64,000 nt of DNA, from NCBI RefSeq assembly GCF_027270315.1, contig NZ_CP114413.1, positions 9,238,001-9,302,000 on the forward strand, given 5' to 3'. The notes beneath the pieces were generated by a model. It saw only the letters and a list, made by a program, of their open reading frames with translations. It was not told the origin of the DNA and did no database searches. The stretch comes from Streptomyces cinnabarinus. GTDB lineage: Bacteria; Actinomycetota; Actinomycetes; Streptomycetales; Streptomycetaceae. How positions within the stretch are numbered: position 1 is the first letter of the stretch; each line of letters begins with the position of its first letter. A program made the translations under genes and the position numbers. Positions 25,956 through 34,814 of this stretch are shown here, one piece after another.

Positions 25956-26336
25956 ATGCGTGCTCTCCTCGTGGCCATGACCACGGCTCTCACCCTCACC
26001 CTCGCCAGCGCCCCCGGCGCATCGGCGGCAGTGCCCCCGTCAGCGGCCGCACCCAGCTTCAGCATCTGGTTCAACGTCCACGGGACCTCACCGAAGGCGG
26101 ACCTCGCGGCCGGCGAGCACCGGATCATCCTCGACGCCAGCTGCGACGGCGACTTCGTCGGAGCCCAGCTCTACCACGTCACCTGGGGCGTCGATCGGAA
26201 GGTCGGGAACGTGCTGAGGATCCCCTGCCACGGCCGCGCCATCCCCCAGTACCAACTCAGCGGAGGCGAGTACTACTTCTACTTCCTCTCCGGCGTCGAC
26301 AACACCCACATCACCGGGGACTGGCGACAGGACTGA
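25956..26336 (+). CDS. Small secreted protein, copy 2 of the paralogue pair
   Basis: 126 residues from ATG 25956 after GGAAAGG. The signal peptide is LLVAMTTALTLTLASAPGAS. The mature part aligns end to end with copy 1: FSIWFNVHGTSPKADLAAGE, Cys in LDASCDGDF, QLYHVTWGVDRKVGNVLRIP, Cys, and GEYYFYFLSGVDNTH. The two differ at about half of positions, so the duplication is old and both copies are maintained. Same transcription unit likely. Function unknown; inhibitor, adhesin or toxin-like roles are all open. Confidence 0.75.
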   Translation: MRALLVAMTTALTLTLASAPGASAAVPPSAAAPSFSIWFNVHGTSPKADLAAGEHRIILDASCDGDFVGAQLYHVTWGVDRKVGNVLRIPCHGRAIPQYQLSGGEYYFYFLSGVDNTHITGDWRQD

Positions 26337-26439
26337 GCACCTGGCACCAGTGCAGCGCGGCGCGGCCGGAAGGCGAGCCGCCGCCCGCACTGTTCCCCGC
26401 AGGGCGGACGCGTCAGGTGGCCGGCGCGGGGGTGACGTG

Positions 26440-26918
26440 GAAGACGAGGTCGGCGGCGTAAAGCACTCGCGGCACACGCAGAGCGGGCCCGGGTACTGCA
26501 CATCGCCTCCCACGGCGAGTTCCCAAGTGCCCACGCTTTGCACGGCCACGCTGTCCAGCTGGCCGGTCCCGAGCTCACCAGTGCCCGGGTCCGCGAGCTT
26601 CCGCTGCGCGGTTACGACCTCGTCTACCTCAACGTCTGCAACGGGGCGACCTACCGGTTTGGGCCGGGAGACGAGCTGTACGGTCTCGTCCCAGCATTCA
26701 TGGAGGCCGGTGCCGCCAATGTGCTCGGTACCTCCTGGCCGATCGCGGACGGTGCGGCGAGTCGTTTCGCTGCCGCGTTCTACCGGCATCTGGCCCACAC
26801 CGATGTAGCAGAGGCCGTTCGCCGGGCCGCGCTCGACCGGATCGCCGCAGGCCGTCCACCGCGCGAATGGGCCGGGTTCGTCTTGTTCGGCTTCGGAAAG
26901 ACCCGACCTGTTACCTAG
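26440..26918 (+). pseudogene. CHAT-domain protease, C-terminal fragment
   Basis: From about 26470 the frame gives RVLHIASHGEF (catalytic His) and then LVYLNVCNGAT (catalytic Cys), followed by MEAGAANVLGTSWPIADGAA and the terminal REWAGFVLFGFG of CHAT caspase-like domains. The usual upstream CHAT half and tetratricopeptide repeats are missing and no start with a ribosome site exists. Both catalytic residues survive, but truncation makes expression doubtful. It is a remnant of a larger signalling protease of the kind seen elsewhere in the window. Confidence 0.7.
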
Positions 26919-27082
26919 GAGCTGTCGGCGGATCATGCGCTAGCGGGCCGTGTTGCTGTACTCGGACGGTGCGGGCATCCGGAGTGCGGCGTAGATCACT
27001 CACGGCTTGTCTCCGTTCCAGGCCATTCCCGTCCTGGCTCTGCTTGGCTGGTGGCTCTGACGATCACAGGAGGTCGATACGT

Positions 27083-27382
27083 ATGGCGCTCACACACTGG
27101 GGGTTCATCTACACGGCGGACGGCAGCGCGGCAGGTGGCGATGTCAGCGTCGTGGACACGGGTACGTGCCGCAGTGTGTTCGTCGGGGTGGAGAAGCCCG
27201 AGGAGGGCATCGAGGCCGCGCGCCGCCTGGTGGGCGAGGGCGTGCAGCTGATTGAACTGTGCGGGGGATTCGGGCCGGTATGGGCCGGGCGTGTGATCGA
27301 GGCGATCAACGGCGCAGTCCCCGTGGGCACGGTTGGCTACGGACCCGAAGCGGTCGATCAGGTGCACGCGATTTTCTCGTGA
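27083..27382 (+). CDS. DUF6506-like small conserved protein
   Basis: 99 residues. The ATG at 27083 follows AGGAGG (27069-27074). The sequence MALTHWGFIYTADGSAAGGD, then VQLIELCGGFGPVWAGRVIE and GAVPVGTVGYGPEAVDQVHA, resembles the DUF6506 family of cytoplasmic proteins with unknown function. It is complete. The stop abuts the decayed IS5 element downstream, so a downstream neighbour may have been lost. Confidence 0.65.
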   Translation: MALTHWGFIYTADGSAAGGDVSVVDTGTCRSVFVGVEKPEEGIEAARRLVGEGVQLIELCGGFGPVWAGRVIEAINGAVPVGTVGYGPEAVDQVHAIFS

Positions 27383-27397
27383 CGGGTGCCAGCTCCT

Positions 27398-28290
27398 TCA
27401 CCCCGATAGGGACCGGAGCCAGAGCCGAATGGCTGCGACGGTGACGGTGCCGTGAAAGATGTAGGCCCTCTTGTCGTATCTCGTCGCGACCGCCCGGGAG
27501 TTCTTGAGCGCGTTGATGGTGCGTTCCACTTCGTTCCTGCACTTGTAGATCGTCGTGTCGAAGCCGGTGGGCTGGCCGCCCCTGCTGCCGCGGAGCTGGC
27601 GGTTGGCCCGCTGGTTCTTCGGTTCGGGATGGTGTGCTTGATCTGGCGTCGGCGCAGGTAGCGGCGGTTCCGCCGGGATGAGTACGCCTTGTCACCGCCG
27701 AGATGATCGGGCCGGGTCCGGGGGCGCCCACCGTCCGGGCGGGCGACACGGACACGCTCCATCACGGGAACGAGCTGCGGTGCGTCGCCCCACTGGCCCG
27801 GCGTGATGAGGAAGGCGAGAGGCCGGCAACTCCCCTCACCGAGCAGATGAATCCTGCAGGTCAGCCCGCCCCGGGAGCGTCCGAGCCCCTCATCGGGGCG
27901 GTGCTGCCGGGGCGTTCGTCTTCCCGGAACCCGGGGTGGCTTCTTGCGTGCTCCGGCGGTGTTCTGGTGAGCGCGGCAGGACGTTGAATCCGCGCTGACC
28001 ATCGACCAGTCGATGCAGCCCGTCGCGTCCGCGTCGGCCAGGACGGCCTTGAAGATCCTGTCCCACATGCCGTCCGCAGACCAGCGCCTGTGCCGCTCGT
28101 ACACAGTCTTCCACTTGCCGAAACGCGCAGGCAGATCCCGCCACGGCACCCCGGTGCGCTGTCGGAAGAGAACCCCGTTGATCACCCTGCGATGACTCTC
28201 CCAACGCCCGCCCCGCTGCCCGCACTTCCGCAGATGCTGCTTCAGCCGCAACCATTCCTCATTCGTGAGATCTCCCCGCCCCATGAACAT
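27398..28290 (-). mobile_element. IS5-family insertion element, transposase frameshifted
   Basis: The N-terminal part (start near 28284-28290, MGRGDLTNEEWLRLKQHLRK) covers the first two thirds: DWSMVSADSTSCRAHQNTAG, then GGDKAYSSRRNRRYLRRRQI. Near 27620-27630 one base is missing (IP|EPKNQ), after which the true C terminus continues in another frame as NEVERTINALKNSRAVATRY and RAYIFHGTVTVAAIRLWLRS to a stop at 27398. The catalytic D, D, E are split across the frames, so the element is probably inactive unless frameshifting occurs. I could not define terminal repeats with confidence. Confidence 0.8.
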
Positions 28291-28475
28291 GCCAACGACT
28301 TGAACCCGGGACAGCACCATCGCGTATCCGGGGGGTCCGCGGGCGGGCGGCGGGTCGTTTCGGATGTGGGATCACTGGGGCGGTGATGATGCTCTCGGGT
28401 GCCGGCGTCCGGTGCGGGACGCCGAACCGGTGCGGGCCGTGTGCGCGGCCGGGAGTTGATGGATCGGAGACCACT

Positions 28476-29945
28476 GTGGTGAGGGCGCGTCCTCGTCGTC
28501 TCGTGTTTCGCTCGGCTGGTGCGACGCTGGTGGCGGCCTTGGTGGTCGCAGTCGCGTTGGCCGTGGTGGATGTTCTGTTGGCCTTCCGTGCGTACACCGG
28601 CAGCGCGATGACCGGGAGCCACGCTGACAATGCCAGCCGCAGCATGGGCGCGTTGTTCGCGACCGTCCACGCCGTCGACGAGAGCCGCCACCGTGCCGCC
28701 GTCCGCGAGAGCAGTCCCGTGGCGGCTGCGTACGCGAACCGTGCCAGGGCGCTGGCCCGGGATATCGAAGCCGATGCCCGTCCGATCGGCATGACGGCCG
28801 AGGGCGAGGCACTCTCCGCCGCCCTCCCGGCCTGGATCGCCCGGCCTGACACCGGCCTCCATCCGCTCCTGGCTGCGGCCGACGTCCTCGCTGCCGCTCT
28901 TGACGAGCACAAGGCCCAGGACCGCAGGGACGCTGTCGCCGCCCAGAACACCTTGCTCGCCCTCCACCTGGCTTTCGTGGTCGTCCTGCTCTTGCTTCTG
29001 GGCGGCCTGGCCCTCGTGGTGTGGCGCCGGATCATCCTGCCGCTCACGGACCTGGAGACTCACCTGGGGAGCATCAGCCTCGGCACCTCACCGGCCACCC
29101 GCATCACCCACCACCCCACCCCATGGCTCGGCGGCGTCCTCGGCCAGGCCGAACACACCCTCCAGGTCCTGAAACAGTCCCAGCACCAGGCCCACAAGGA
29201 CCGCGAGGCCCTGCGCACCGATGCCGCCGCCTCCGAGGGACTGCGCTGCATCCTGAACGCCCAGCACGCCCCCGGCCCTGGCGTGCGCGCCCACGGCCGC
29301 GTCCAAAGTGCCGAGGGCGTCATCGCTGGAGACTTCCTCGACACCTTGGCCCTGCCTGGCGGCATCACTGTCCTCCTGCAGGGCGATGTCGCAGGCCACG
29401 GCACCGATGCCGGCCTGCTCGCCGTCCGGGTCAAGAGCGCCGTCGTCGCCGCCCTCCACCTGACCCCCGAGGCCCGCACCGCAGCAGCCGCGGCCTGGAC
29501 CGTCATTGCCCCGGAGGACGAGCGCTTCACCACTCTCGTCATCGCCGTCCTCGATCCCGCCCGCCGCTGCCTCAGCTGGCTCAGCGCCGGTCACGAGATC
29601 GCACTGCTTCGCCACGGCGACGGCACCGTCGAGGAACTTGAGCCGACCGGACCGGTCATCGGGCCGTTTCTCACCACCCCCAAAGACGTCTGGGACGTCC
29701 GGCAGAGCCCGCTCGCTCCTGGCGATCTGATCGTGCTGGCCACCGACGGCCTCACCGAAGCCCGCGACCGCACGGGCACCATGCTCGGCCGGACAGCCGT
29801 CGCCGACGCCGTGGCCCGCGCCGGAGACGATCCCGCAGACGTGGTCGATGCCCTCTACCGGGCCAGCGCCCACCACGACGCCGACTGGAACCGCGACGAC
29901 ATCACCATCCTCGCCGCCACCCTCACCATCCCGGATACGCCCTGA
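28476..29945 (+). CDS. Membrane-bound SpoIIE/PP2C-type serine phosphatase
   Basis: 489 residues from GTG 28476 (28479 also possible) after GGAGA. The layout is a membrane helix near 15-35, an extracellular sensor of about 135 residues, a second helix (VVVLLLLLGGLALVVWRRII) and HAMP-like linker, then the phosphatase: AEGVIAGDFLDTLALPG, QGDVAGHGTDAGLL with metal Asp residues, LSAGHEIALLRHGDG, and DLIVLATDGLTEARDRTG. The final NRDDITILAATL is intact. Such proteins dephosphorylate anti-anti-sigma factors in response to an external cue. No anti-sigma partner is adjacent. Confidence 0.9.
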   Translation: MVRARPRRLVFRSAGATLVAALVVAVALAVVDVLLAFRAYTGSAMTGSHADNASRSMGALFATVHAVDESRHRAAVRESSPVAAAYANRARALARDIEADARPIGMTAEGEALSAALPAWIARPDTGLHPLLAAADVLAAALDEHKAQDRRDAVAAQNTLLALHLAFVVVLLLLLGGLALVVWRRIILPLTDLETHLGSISLGTSPATRITHHPTPWLGGVLGQAEHTLQVLKQSQHQAHKDREALRTDAAASEGLRCILNAQHAPGPGVRAHGRVQSAEGVIAGDFLDTLALPGGITVLLQGDVAGHGTDAGLLAVRVKSAVVAALHLTPEARTAAAAAWTVIAPEDERFTTLVIAVLDPARRCLSWLSAGHEIALLRHGDGTVEELEPTGPVIGPFLTTPKDVWDVRQSPLAPGDLIVLATDGLTEARDRTGTMLGRTAVADAVARAGDDPADVVDALYRASAHHDADWNRDDITILAATLTIPDTP

Positions 29946-30353
29946 ACGCTTCAGACGGCCGCGCAGGACATGACACCTGCCCGGCCGTGAGAAGGGGACG
30001 TCGCCCCGACCGGCCCCTCGCGCTGCGCCACGGCAGTGTCCGCGACGCCGGGCGGCGAGACCAAGGCCTTTGGAGGCCACCGCTCCGAATCGGCCGCCGA
30101 TCATGAGGCAGTTGATGGGCACGAGGTGGCGCACATGGAAGCTGCCCCGGTGTTTGGGTTCGGAAGGGGCCGCAGCCGGCCCGGATGAGCAGAGGGATCA
30201 GCCGGGTGAGAAGGAAGGCGAGCACGAAGACGAAAGCGCCGCTAGGAACTTGTTCAGCTGATCACTGTGCCTGCGTACTTATGGACGTGCGATGGAGTGG
30301 GTGTCATGATCACGCTTTCGGCGGGCATGGGCCCGGTACGTAGGGGAGGAACC
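29946..30353. other. Gene-less stretch
   Basis: No supported gene. A minus reading near 30170-30245 is hydrophobic (FVFVLAFLLTRLIPLLIRAG) and may be a relic, but has no start or homology that I can see. Confidence 0.4.
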
Positions 30354-30671
30354 GTGAAGCTATACCTCGCCGTGACTCTCGTCCCGTTGGCGCTGCTCAT
30401 TGCCGCTTCCGGCGTTGCCGCGGTTACCAGCGGCTGGGTGCTTCCCATGACCCGGCACCATGTTCGCACCCCGCGGATCTATGGCTGGGGTCAGCTGGTG
30501 GTGGCCTTTGCGCTGTGCTGGCAGCTGGTCTTCGGGTTGATGATCAGCGATTCTGATGCTCGGCCGTCGGGAACGCTGATCGGCGCCGCGATTCTCCTTG
30601 CCGGCCTCATCGTCATGATGGTGGGTCAGCTCGCCGGGGGTAACCGGAAGGGCGGCGGCGGGACTCCGTGA
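30354..30671 (+). CDS. Small membrane protein, three helices
   Basis: 105 residues from GTG 30354 with AGGGGAGGA immediately upstream. Hydrophobic segments lie at about 3-24, 40-60 and 73-95, with a short basic/glycine C-terminal tail. No recognised domain. A good ribosome site supports translation. The IS5 fragment begins 15 bases after its stop, so it may have lost downstream partners. Confidence 0.6.
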   Translation: MKLYLAVTLVPLALLIAASGVAAVTSGWVLPMTRHHVRTPRIYGWGQLVVAFALCWQLVFGLMISDSDARPSGTLIGAAILLAGLIVMMVGQLAGGNRKGGGGTP

Positions 30672-30686
30672 ACCTGGTCCTAGCGG

Positions 30687-31137
30687 TCATGTTCGGAGCC
30701 AGAGGACAAGGCCACCTGCTGCGGGGGCGCCAAGGAAGACGTAGCCACGCTGGTCATAGCGCGTGGCTACGGCCCGGGACTGCTTCAGCCTGTTGATCGC
30801 TTGTTCGGCGGTGTTGCGCTTCTTGTACCGCCCTTCGGCGAAGCCCGGTGGCCGTCCACCGCGCGAGCCTTTGCACAGGCGGGCGGCCTAGCCATCGGGC
30901 TTCTTCGGGGTCGTGTGCCGGATGCCCCGGCGCCACAGGTACTCGCGGCACGGGCCGTTGCTGCATCCCTTGTCGGCCGCGACACTGTCGGGCTTCGGGC
31001 GGGGCCGACCCGGACCGACCCGCGGAACGCGGATCTTCGCCAGAACCGTCTGGAACTGGGTGCAGTCCGCCCGCTGTCCGCCGGTGACGATCAGGGAGAG
31101 CGGCGGCAACGGCCGTCCGCGCTCAGGTGGAGTCCGC
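30687..31137 (-). mobile_element. IS5-family transposase fragment
   Basis: Starts abruptly at GLHLSADGR, continues LSLIVTGGQRADCTQFQ and DSVAADKGCSNGPCREYLWR, then has an in-frame TAG at 30888-30890 before KRNTAEQAINRLKQSRAVAT and a stop at 30687. The N-terminal half is absent and the C terminus is mutated (GAPAAGG in place of the usual GTVTVAA). A decayed 3' fragment of a different IS5 element from that at 27.4-28.3 kb. The break falls two bases from the stop of the MprF-like gene. Confidence 0.75.
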
Positions 31138-31139
31138 GC

Positions 31140-33302
31140 TCACTCGGGTTTCCGCAGTGCCCGCAGCAGCTCGCGGGTCCTGGCCTCCGGCATGTAGGCG
31201 CGGGTGAGGGCGACGCCGATGCGTGGCAGGTCCGCTTCGTCGCGGTACAGCAGGTACAGCGGCTCGTACCGCGGGTTGAATTTCTGCTTGAAGGCGTGCA
31301 GGGACCGGAACCCGTAGTACGGCTCCATGAAGACGCCGAGCTGGTCCAGGAGCCGGTCGAAGGGGGTGGCGGACTTTGACCAGGCGCTGTCGCTGTGGGC
31401 GAGCGGGGCCCCGGACAGGGACACGAACTCCGCGCCCTCCTCCTGGAAGGCCAGGAACGCGGAGGCAATCATGAACTCGACCACGGGCGGGAAGGGCCCG
31501 TCCGCACGTCTGCGCATGACGTCGAGCGTCCACCCGCGCACTTGGCCGTCGCCGGCGTACACGGGGATCCACGAGGTGACCCCGAGCACCGTCGTGCCTT
31601 CCGTCGCCAGGCCGACGCGTACGTGGGGGTCGAGCGCCTCGTCGACGCCGCCCAGCGTGAAACCCATCTCCGGCAGCCCTTTGTCACCCACCCACTCCTC
31701 GGAGATGGCCCGTACCTGGCTGACGACCTGGCGCGGCTGATCGGCCAGGCGGACCAGTTCGAAGCCGACGTCCAGCTTCTTGCCGCGGTTCAGGGCGCTG
31801 CGGACCTTCTGCCACCGCTTGCCGGTGAGCTCCAGCCCTGACAGAGGCACCACGGTGTCCTCCGCCACTTGGACGCTGTGCCAGCCCAGCGCCTCGGCGG
31901 CCTCAGCGACCGGGCGGGTCGTGGAGAACAGGCAGGGAACCATGCCGTGGTGCTCACAGAAGTCGACGAAGTCCCGCACCGCCGCCCGTCGGTCCTGCGG
32001 CGCCCCGGCCGGGTCACTGAGGGCGATGCAGACGCCCGCGTGCTTTCGGTAGGCGACGTAGGCGTGGCCGGAGGGGGCGAAGAAGTAGGAGTTCTCGGGC
32101 CAGGTGGTCATCCAGGACAGGTTGGTGCCGCCGTGCCGGACGAGCAGGTCCACGGCCCGCTCGCGCTCTTCTTGCGGGGTCGCCTCGCGCGAGCGGCGGA
32201 ATCTGCCGAGCCATGGGGTGGGGACGCGGAACGCGGACCGTCCCGCCAGGAGAACGGCGAGCTCGGCGGCCCAGACGACGCCCACCGGCACCAGCACCGG
32301 CAGGTCTTCGAGTACGTCACGCCGGTCCGCCTCGTCCGCCAGCGCGTACGCCACCGCGACCAGCGCCCCCAGCAGCACCGACAGCGCGGCCAGGACGGTA
32401 CTGATCCACCAGGCCGCGCGTCGGCCCTTGCGCAGTCCGTTGACGAGCACGGCGGCCACCAGCGCGTGGAGGGCGGCGTGGAGCGCGGACCCACCCAGCC
32501 TGTAGGTGGATCCCATGGGTCCCTGGGCGGAGATCAACCACACCGTGACGGTGATGGCCAGGAGCAGCACGATGCCCGAGGCGGCGAACAGGCGCCACTC
32601 GCGGCGGCTCACCCGGCCCGAGGCGGGGGACCGGCCCGGTACCGGCAGCCACCGGGCGGCGGTCAGGCCCAGCGCGACGCCGACCAGATGCTCCAGGTCG
32701 GCGATCCCGCCCACGAACAGGAAGACCACCAGCACATAGCCCGACAGGGCCAGCCGCACCCGTAGCCGCCAGGGGGAGGGCAGGGTCGCGGTGGCCAGGG
32801 CCGCAGCGGCCAGCGCGCCGCCCGAGGGCCCCACGTCCAGGTCCCTGGACACCAGCTCCGCCCACGACCAGTTCACGCCCCGGCCCAGCCACAGCAGTCC
32901 GGCACTGGCGAGCACCGCGACGAGATGGCCGACGAGCGTTGTCGCCGCGGCCCACCGGGTGCCCAGCCGCCATTCGGCAAAGCCCACCAGGAAGATCACG
33001 GCGACCACGATGACCAGGCCGGCGCTTGGCCGGGCCCCGAACACGAACCCGCTGAACAACGTCCACCAGCGGTTCGCCTCGAACGACGGCAGCCCGTAGG
33101 CGATCTGGGGATACCAGGAACGGTCCTCCACCGGCCGCCACAGGGACTGCGTGGCCAGGGCAACCACGAGCATGGCCACGAGCAGCCCGAAGGTGAACGG
33201 CAGCCGGAGCGCCACCCGTATGACGCGGCCCCTGCCGTCGGTGGAGGCGACGCTGTCCGCCGGTCGATCGAAGCGGCCTGAGCTGAGCTGTCGAATGCCC
33301 AC
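31140..33302 (-). CDS. MprF-like protein: rhomboid-type membrane domain plus DUF2156 acyl/aminoacyl transferase
   Basis: 720 residues. The N-terminal 360 residues contain about ten hydrophobic segments with a rhomboid-like layout (NRWWTLFSGFVFG, SGGALAAAALA, ADLEHLVGVALGL). The C-terminal 320 residues form a DUF2156/phosphatidylglycerol lysyltransferase GNAT-like domain: GGTNLSWMTTWPENSYFFAP, AALGWHSVQVAED-like core, and PYYGFRSLHAFKQKFNPRYE at the end. The family transfers amino acids from tRNA to membrane lipids, reducing cationic-peptide binding. The GTG at 33300-33302 lacks a clear ribosome site, so a start up to 30 codons later is possible. Confidence 0.85.
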   Translation of the reverse strand: MGIRQLSSGRFDRPADSVASTDGRGRVIRVALRLPFTFGLLVAMLVVALATQSLWRPVEDRSWYPQIAYGLPSFEANRWWTLFSGFVFGARPSAGLVIVVAVIFLVGFAEWRLGTRWAAATTLVGHLVAVLASAGLLWLGRGVNWSWAELVSRDLDVGPSGGALAAAALATATLPSPWRLRVRLALSGYVLVVFLFVGGIADLEHLVGVALGLTAARWLPVPGRSPASGRVSRREWRLFAASGIVLLLAITVTVWLISAQGPMGSTYRLGGSALHAALHALVAAVLVNGLRKGRRAAWWISTVLAALSVLLGALVAVAYALADEADRRDVLEDLPVLVPVGVVWAAELAVLLAGRSAFRVPTPWLGRFRRSREATPQEERERAVDLLVRHGGTNLSWMTTWPENSYFFAPSGHAYVAYRKHAGVCIALSDPAGAPQDRRAAVRDFVDFCEHHGMVPCLFSTTRPVAEAAEALGWHSVQVAEDTVVPLSGLELTGKRWQKVRSALNRGKKLDVGFELVRLADQPRQVVSQVRAISEEWVGDKGLPEMGFTLGGVDEALDPHVRVGLATEGTTVLGVTSWIPVYAGDGQVRGWTLDVMRRRADGPFPPVVEFMIASAFLAFQEEGAEFVSLSGAPLAHSDSAWSKSATPFDRLLDQLGVFMEPYYGFRSLHAFKQKFNPRYEPLYLLYRDEADLPRIGVALTRAYMPEARTRELLRALRKPE

Positions 33303-33620
33303 GAAGAACCATTAAAGGTGGAGGTTGGACACCGTGCGCGTCGGTGGCTAGGCGTGGGGTGCGGCCGTGGCGGGCGCCAGCCGATGCCCTGTTTGCTGCA
33401 GCAGGCCGAACGCGCGGTCGAACGCTGCGCCTTGCACTGCGACGCCAACGCGATCACCGCGCAGGACGCCGAAGGCACCCCCCCCACGTCCCGTCAGCGA
33501 CCATCGGGACCCTTCTTCGAGCGGCTCGTCGACCGGTCAGGAGCTGGTTGCGGGACGTCCGGTGACCTGCTGACCGCATTGGTTGTGTCCGCGGGGGAGG
33601 AGTGGCACCCGCCGCAGAGT
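33303..33620. other. Gene-less stretch
   Basis: Only arginine-rich noise frames. It is the upstream region of the MprF-like gene and the left edge of the decayed acetate permease. Confidence 0.45.
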
Positions 33621-33624
33621 GAGA

Positions 33625-34088
33625 GCCATGCGGTGGGCGACTCCGGTCGTGGGGGTCGTCGCCGTGCCGTTGTCGGTGCTGGCACAGAGCTGGCGGATCC
33701 AGTTCCCAGCGCAGTTCGCGCCGTGTCCGTAGCGTCGTCGGCGGTGCTGCCGAGCCTGGTGTACGCCCTGTTTTGGAAAGGGTGCACGCGGGCCGGTCCG
33801 CCCTGGACGATGTACGCGGGGCTCATCTGCGCCGTGGTTTGCTGCGGACCTTCGGGCCGACGGCCTCGGGCCGCCCGGCGCGCTCTTCCCGTCGGCCGAC
33901 TTCGCCTGGTTCCCGCTGGCGAGGCAGGGGTGGTGACCAATCCGGCGGGATTCGCGGCCGGCTGGCTTGCCGGTGTGCGCACCGCGCGCAGGAGGAAGCC
34001 CGAGGACGTCGCCCGCTACGTGGCCCTCGCGGTCCGCTCCCTGTCGGCCGGCCGGAGGAGGCCCGGGTCCCCTGATCCGGGTCGTCCT
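33625..34088 (+). pseudogene. Cation/acetate symporter (ActP-like, SSS family), C-terminal remnant
   Basis: Three frames together reconstruct the C-terminal helices of a sodium:solute symporter: RWATPVVGVVAVPLSVLAQS (33630), SVASSAVLPSLVYALFWKGC then RAGPPWTMYAGLICAVV (33720-33840), GALFPSADFAWFPLARQGW (near 33870-33935), and VTNPAGFAAGWLAGVRTARR ending VARYVALAVRSLSAG. At least two frameshifts and stops intervene, and the N-terminal 350 or so residues are missing. Order and spacing match ActP-type permeases. A clear pseudogene. Confidence 0.7.
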
Positions 34089-34101
34089 TCGGTCCTGTGC
34101 C

Positions 34102-34674
34102 TCAGCCTTGTTTCAGGACCCGCATGAATTGGTCGGCCAGGGCGCCTGTGTCGATGTTGTCCGCGTCATGCCCGGACAGGATCCGGAAGAAGGCGGGGCC
34201 GATCAAGAGCGCGGTCGCTTGCTCGGCGGACAGGGTGGTACTGGTGGCGGCGATAGCGGTCTTTACCGTCGCTGCGGCACTTTCTCCGAGGATGTCGCGG
34301 GAGGCCAACAGGCGTGCCACGGCCGGGTCATGCTGTGCTTCTCCCATGAGGGCCCGGTAGGCCGCTCCTGCGTGGGAGCGTGCCAAGAAGGCGACCAGGG
34401 CGTTGAGGTAGGCCTCTACGTCCGTGCGGGCGTCGCCGCTGTGAGGCACCGCCAGTTCGTCCTGTGCGTCGAGCACGCTCGCCTCGTACAGGACTTCGGC
34501 CTTGTTCGACCACCAGCGGTATACGGTCTGCCGGCCCACGCCGGCTCGTTCTGCGATGCCCTTCATCGTCAGTGCCGCGTAGCCGACCTCGACCAGGAGG
34601 TCGTCGACGGCATGCAGCACGGCGGCCCGTGCGCTCTCGCTGCGTGGCCGTCCGCGGCCGCTGGCACCCACCAT
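34102..34674 (-). CDS. TetR family regulator of the divergent MFS pump
   Basis: 190 residues from ATG 34672-34674 with GGAG just upstream; an in-frame extension to 34797 is unconserved. The helix-turn-helix is AALTMKGIAERAGVGRQTVY, then RWWSNKAEVLYEAS. The C-terminal ligand domain (residues 80-190) is helical. It is divergent from the DHA2 efflux gene that starts 140 bases away, the classic repressor-pump arrangement, so it probably senses the pump's substrate. No clear palindrome was recognised between them. Confidence 0.9.
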   Translation of the reverse strand: MVGASGRGRPRSESARAAVLHAVDDLLVEVGYAALTMKGIAERAGVGRQTVYRWWSNKAEVLYEASVLDAQDELAVPHSGDARTDVEAYLNALVAFLARSHAGAAYRALMGEAQHDPAVARLLASRDILGESAAATVKTAIAATSTTLSAEQATALLIGPAFFRILSGHDADNIDTGALADQFMRVLKQG

Positions 34675-34814
34675 GGCTCCACTATAAACGAGGCATCGTG
34701 TCCCGCATGTGTTACTTTTACGGTGCACGGTGACTCGGAAATAGGTGCTGCCCGTCTGGCCTGCCCCTTCGTGCCGTGCGTCCTGTACCTCGTCCAATCA
34801 AGGAAACGAGAGCA

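Noticed and set aside
33318..34127. A single 269-codon plus-strand gene
   Set aside because: Only its middle and end match a symporter and key segments lie in other frames, so it is better explained as a frameshifted pseudogene.
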